From: Lobulomyces angularis
Lineage: Eukaryota; Chytridiomycota; Chytridiomycetes; Lobulomycetales; Lobulomycetaceae
Assembly (NCBI GenBank): GCA_027604685.1
Contig: JADHYX010000570.1
Location: forward strand, 1 to 10,834
Length of the DNA stretch: 10,834 nt
Direction: 5' to 3'
Made by a program: the position numbers and the translations under genes. Below the pieces are notes generated by a model. That model was not told the DNA's origin. It ran no database searches and was given only the letters and a program-made list of their open reading frames with translations. Below are positions 8,100-10,834 of the stretch, one piece after another; the stretch's first letter is position 1; each line of letters begins with the position of its first letter.

Positions 8100-8333
8100 T
8101 TTTATGATTTTTTTAGGAAAAAGGCTAGCTGTCGTTTTTCAGACTCCCTTTACCCGTTAAAATACGAAGTTAAGCCATACCATCGAAAGTTAATAGAGCA
8201 GAAATTTGAATAAATATCATATGAAATTTTGAGTGTAGTTACTGTATATATAATAAATATATTTTTTTTATTTTTATATAAAAGAGATAACAAGAGAAAA
8301 AATTAAAATAAAATTTCTTAAGTTTCTATTTTT

Positions 8334-8914
8334 TTAAGCTATGATTAAAAAGATTAGGGCAATAAGAGAAAACAAGGTGGCGGAAGAATGAACACCAAAG
8401 GAAGTAGGAGTGGTAGATGTATTAGTAGTTTTGGTAGAGTTCTCAGTAGTATTTTGGATACATTTATTGTTGTTGCAGACAAGACCGACACCACATGGAA
8501 CAGGGACTTTGGTGCAGTTTTTGCTTTTGCACTGGAGATATTTATCGGCATCACCGCAATTTTCGCCAAGGAGTGGAGAGGTCTTGCACTTGCCCATATC
8601 ACCGATGACAACGTTAACAGTGGTGTTTACGGTTTTGTTGGTTTCGTGATCCACTTCACTTGTCGTGAACGTAATGTTTTTATCGTCAAATTTGTCATAT
8701 TCACAGTATAAGCCTTTTAAGCAGGTCTTCAACTTGAAGCACATATCATTAACATCTCCAGTGTGGTCTACTCCACCTATTTTTTTACAAGAAAAAAAAA
8801 AAGTTAATAACTAAAAAAAAAAAATATTTGTATTAATTTTTTTTTTTTTTTACCATGGGCAACGGTAACAGCACTTAGATAAATAAAGATTAAAGAATTG
8901 ATTAAAAATTTCAT
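8334..8914 (-). CDS. Secreted Cys-rich, likely GPI-anchored protein
   Basis: Exon 1 is 8914-8854 and exon 2 is 8776-8334, joined by a 77-nt intron (GTAAAA...AAATAG), giving 167 aa. Residues 1-21 (MKFLINSLIFIYLSAVTVAHG) form a signal peptide; exon 1 encodes almost exactly this. The mature part has ten Cys (33, 39, 45, 84, 94, 103, 108, 115, 121, 126) with spacing including CGVGLVCNNNKC, like small disulfide-knotted surface domains (Dickkopf-N-like spacing is a loose comparison). N-glycosylation sequons occur at N54, N67, N71, N107, N129, N133 and N139. A Thr/Ser/Asn linker (129-146) leads to a small-residue region and a C-terminal hydrophobic tail (about 153-167), the layout of a GPI-attachment signal. 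The first ATG at 8744 in exon 2 would omit the signal peptide and is not preferred. It is probably a cell-surface protein of unknown role. Overlapping frames on both strands in 8354-8711 are shadows. Confidence 0.8.
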
Positions 8915-9271
8915 TTCAAATTTTAAATTTTTTTCTATTAAAGTAGATTTGAGTTTTTTTTGCTTAAATTTTTTTTTTTTTTTTTTTGGGAGAAAAAGAT
9001 TTGAGCTTTTATTGCGAAAAATAAAAAAAATTTGGCGGAAGATAATAAATAGGGTGGTTTTTTTTTTTAAGAAATTCTGAACCCTTTAAAAATAGTGAGC
9101 CCAAATTTTTTAGGTGAACTTAGTTTGAAATAGTGTTTGATTTTAATAATTCATCTTAAAAAATTTTAAGTTAAACTTCGGATGATGTTAGTCAAGGATA
9201 AGAAAAAGAAATTTCTATTTTTTTCTTAGAAATTTGATTTGCTGAAGTTAAAGTGATTTCAAGTAACAACC

Positions 9272-9375
9272 TCGCCGGAAGAAAAATAATTTAAAATTCA
9301 AACCCCATAGGATTGCGGCTTTTTTGCGTAACTTTTTTTTTTATATTTTTTCGCCGGTGATTTAAAATTTCAAAA
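9272..9375. repeat. TCGCCGG...ATTTAAAATT direct repeat pair
   Basis: TCGCCGG followed by ATTTAAAATT and CAAA occurs at about 9272-9302 and again at 9351-9375, the first copy with about 9 extra nt between the two blocks. The GC-rich TCGCCGG core stands out against the local AT background, so chance is less likely than for the AT part. Confidence 0.45.
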
Positions 9376-9433
9376 TTATTTTATCAAAAAAAATGAATTA
9401 ATAATAATTATAGTTTTCATTATTTATGAAGCT

Positions 9434-9541
9434 CTATTTTTTTTTTTTTTGGTATTAATAATTATAATTTTTTTTTTTTTTTTAACTTTCTTTTATGTGA
9501 ATATTAAAAAATAAAAATTAATACCAAAAAAAAAAAAATAG
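9434..9541. repeat. Fold-back inverted repeat, 25-nt arms
   Basis: CTA, T14, GGTATTAAT at 9434-9459 is mirrored by ATTAATACC, A13, TAG at 9517-9541, differing only by one base in homopolymer length. The 57-nt loop is itself AT-rich with a further short T/A pairing. It could be a small fold-back (MITE-like) relic or an extruding hairpin; much of each arm is homopolymer, but GG/CC and both ends match. Confidence 0.6.
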
Positions 9542-9930
9542 AAAGGTTTATATACAAAAAAAAAAAGAAATCTTTCAAGAGTTCTTTTTTATATTTAGTA
9601 TAATTTCCTACAGTCCTACTACAACAAAAAAAAGAAAAACAACAAAAGAATATCCGTTCTTTTTTTTTTTTTTATTTAGATTTTTGTTTGTGTTAAAAAA
9701 ATGGTTTTTAAACGTTTCTTAAAAGTAAGCTCTATGGGATATTCTCATATTAAGACACTACAAATTAGGAGCTATTAATTAAAAAGTGCAATACGGCCCA
9801 AATAAAGTTAAGCGGTAAACAATAATAAAATAAAAAAAAAAGGTAATTTCAAAGTATAATAATAATAGATGATTTTTTTTAAAAAACGCTCCTGTGAAGT
9901 GTCAAATTCAACAGTTGGAATGTGCAGCAT

Positions 9931-10058
9931 AATACAAGTATCACTAGTTAAATACCAGGTTAATAGATACTAGTTTAATACTAGTTTCAATACTATTATC
10001 ACTCGTGTATCACTAGTATTATTAATACTTGTATCATCACTGCATCAATACTGTATCA
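9931..10058. repeat. Degenerate ATACTAGT/GTATCACTAGT array
   Basis: Exact GTATCACTAGT copies occur at 9938-9948 and 10007-10017, ATACTAGTTT at 9967-9976 and again from 9979, and variant ATACTATTATCA, ATACTTGTATCA and ATACTGTATCA units follow to 10058. The units are short, partly palindromic and irregularly spaced, like a decayed minisatellite or a cluster of binding sites. Confidence 0.6.
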
Positions 10059-10099
10059 GTTATTAGAACACTCAAGACTATAAATTTAGCATAAATTTC

Positions 10100-10117
10100 A
10101 TAATGCTTGGGCATTAT
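10100..10117. repeat. Perfect 7-bp hairpin ATAATGC-TTGG-GCATTAT
   Basis: Seven paired bases with a four-base loop lie 83 nt before the Fanzor-like ORF. No T-run or ORF makes this a terminator. It may be part of the end of the element that the ORF belongs to, but a hairpin of this size also arises by chance. Confidence 0.4.
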
Positions 10118-10200
10118 TTTTTTGAACATAGTTTTTTTTACTGTCCAAAAATGAATATTCTATGAAGAGTAATTAATTCAAAAAAAATGCAACATTTAAA

Positions 10201-10834
10201 ATGATGCAACAAAAACATTCAACAAATAAAACTAATTTTAGTGAAGTTTTCAAAGGAGGTGAAACGCATTTGAAAAATGTTGAAACATTGATTTTTAATG
10301 TTAATAGATTAACTGTACATACTACTCATTTTATTATGTGGTATATACTCACTTCCAATCATACCAACAAACATATTACAGCTGAAAGAGATTTCCAAGT
10401 AATTTTTTCTTTACTAAACAACCACACCATCAATAACAGAAATAAAGAAGAAAGAATGTCTGTTATACATCGATTTTTACCTTATATTCTCAAATATTAA
10501 AAAATAAAATCATACGATAATCAAGAAATAAAAAATGTTTAACAAATAGCTATATATGCTTTAAAAATGTTTTATACAATTCACCTACTTAATGTTCAAG
10601 AGCATTTTATAGAAAAAGTTAAAAAATTTACTTCTACAATGATAATAAAAAAATTGAAGTTTAAAGGACTATCTAAAGAATTTATTAAAATTTTACAAAA
10701 ACGTAATAGAAAAAGTAAAAGATTACATTTTTGGTAAAGAAAATGTTGAAATAACACATGTACGATTTGCAAATTGCAAATGAAATAAAAGATTTGTTAC
10801 CCACAGACATTCATATTAATGGATTGGCTTACGA
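10201..10834 (+). pseudogene. Decayed Fanzor-like (eukaryotic TnpB) fragment
   Basis: The frame opens at ATG 10201 and runs 99 codons to TAA (10498). The same frame continues as protein-like sequence past TAA 10498 and TAA 10540 to TAA 10735; after a frameshift it resumes to the window edge. Three blocks resemble the N-terminal half of Fanzor1-type proteins and related ORFs common in early-diverging fungi: FNVNRLTVHTTHFIMWYIL (helical, His-rich), LNVQEHFIEKVKKF, and EIKDLLPTDIHINGLAY. Intact members are RNA-guided nucleases carried by transposons and giant viruses; their RuvC-like catalytic part would lie beyond 10834 and is not seen. At least three nonsense codons and one frameshift make this copy inactive unless unseen introns remove them. 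The similarity is judged by eye and by memory of the family pattern. Confidence 0.45.

Larger units (their letters stand above)
8915..10200. other. Long AT-rich intergenic region with repeats
   Basis: The left part is the upstream region of the minus-strand surface-protein gene; the Phe/Lys frame at 8898-9080 is homopolymer artefact. The interior holds a TCGCCGG direct repeat, an inverted repeat, an ACTAGT-rich array and a hairpin, listed separately. A leader-like stretch at 9600-9700 (CAACAAAAAAAAGAAAAACA, then a T-run ending TTTAG) precedes an ATG at 9701; it encodes MVFKRFLK, then a GTAAGC donor-like site and an early stop. It could be the surviving 5' end of a broken gene, but nothing downstream continues it. 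Confidence 0.45.

Noticed and set aside
8150..8180. CCCGT, seven bases, CGAAGTTAAGC, reminiscent of the conserved core of 5S rRNA
   Set aside because: Only this short block fits; the spacing is one base short, the flanks do not pair, and there is no 3' domain or terminator. A chance match or a tiny relic at most.
8354..8711. Three overlapping ORFs on both strands inside the surface-protein gene
   Set aside because: Alternative frames of a well-supported gene with signal peptide, Cys pattern and GPI-type tail.
1..10834. tRNA genes, CRISPR arrays and bacterial operon features
   Set aside because: No tRNA T-loop or B-box pattern and no regular spacer-repeat array was found by eye on either strand; the intron-rich gene structure is eukaryotic.

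Overview
The window is eukaryotic nuclear DNA: very AT-rich, full of long A and T runs, with one large gene broken by 13 short spliceosomal introns (39 to 253 nt, GT...AG, usually ending in TAG). The predicted acyl-CoA oxidase, including its C-terminal part ([13 protein letters not shown], then HYFNLVKK), reads most like the fungal branch of that family. A low-GC early-diverging fungus (for example a glomeromycotan, mucoromycotan or chytrid-like lineage) is my best guess. A low-GC amoebozoan is the main alternative. The lineage call is inference, not something the sequence proves.

Layout. 1-526: AT-rich intergenic DNA. 527-1090 (-): Thr/Ser-rich single-pass membrane protein with a 30-nt tandem repeat. 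1091-2358: intergenic, including the ACOX upstream region. 2359-5362 (+): complete 14-exon acyl-CoA oxidase of 679 aa, the one gene here identified with high confidence. 5363-5590: low-complexity AT. 5591-5930: coding-like DNA; the best model is a 43-aa two-exon membrane peptide on the minus strand, but a rival plus-strand reading exists. 6089-7846: a 1.6-kb segment bracketed by an imperfect inverted repeat. Inside it are a decayed plus-strand gene with four in-frame TAA codons and, tail to tail with it, a frameshifted minus-strand remnant resembling giant-virus structural proteins. 7797-8138 (-): small probable helix-turn-helix ORF without an ATG, whose 3' end forms one arm of the inverted repeat. 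8334-8914 (-): two-exon, secreted, Cys-rich, probably GPI-anchored surface protein. 8915-10200: AT-rich intergenic DNA with several repeats. 10201 to the window end (+): decayed ORF resembling the N-terminal half of a Fanzor-type (eukaryotic TnpB) protein.

Taken together, the left half and the 8.3-8.9 kb gene are ordinary host genes (fatty-acid beta-oxidation, cell surface). The 6.0-8.1 kb and 10.2-10.8 kb parts look like a graveyard of mobile or viral DNA. Nothing suggests that the genes form one pathway. The points most worth a second look are the inverted-repeat-bounded segment with the giant-virus-like remnant, the TAA-only nonsense pattern, and the Fanzor-like fragment at the right edge.
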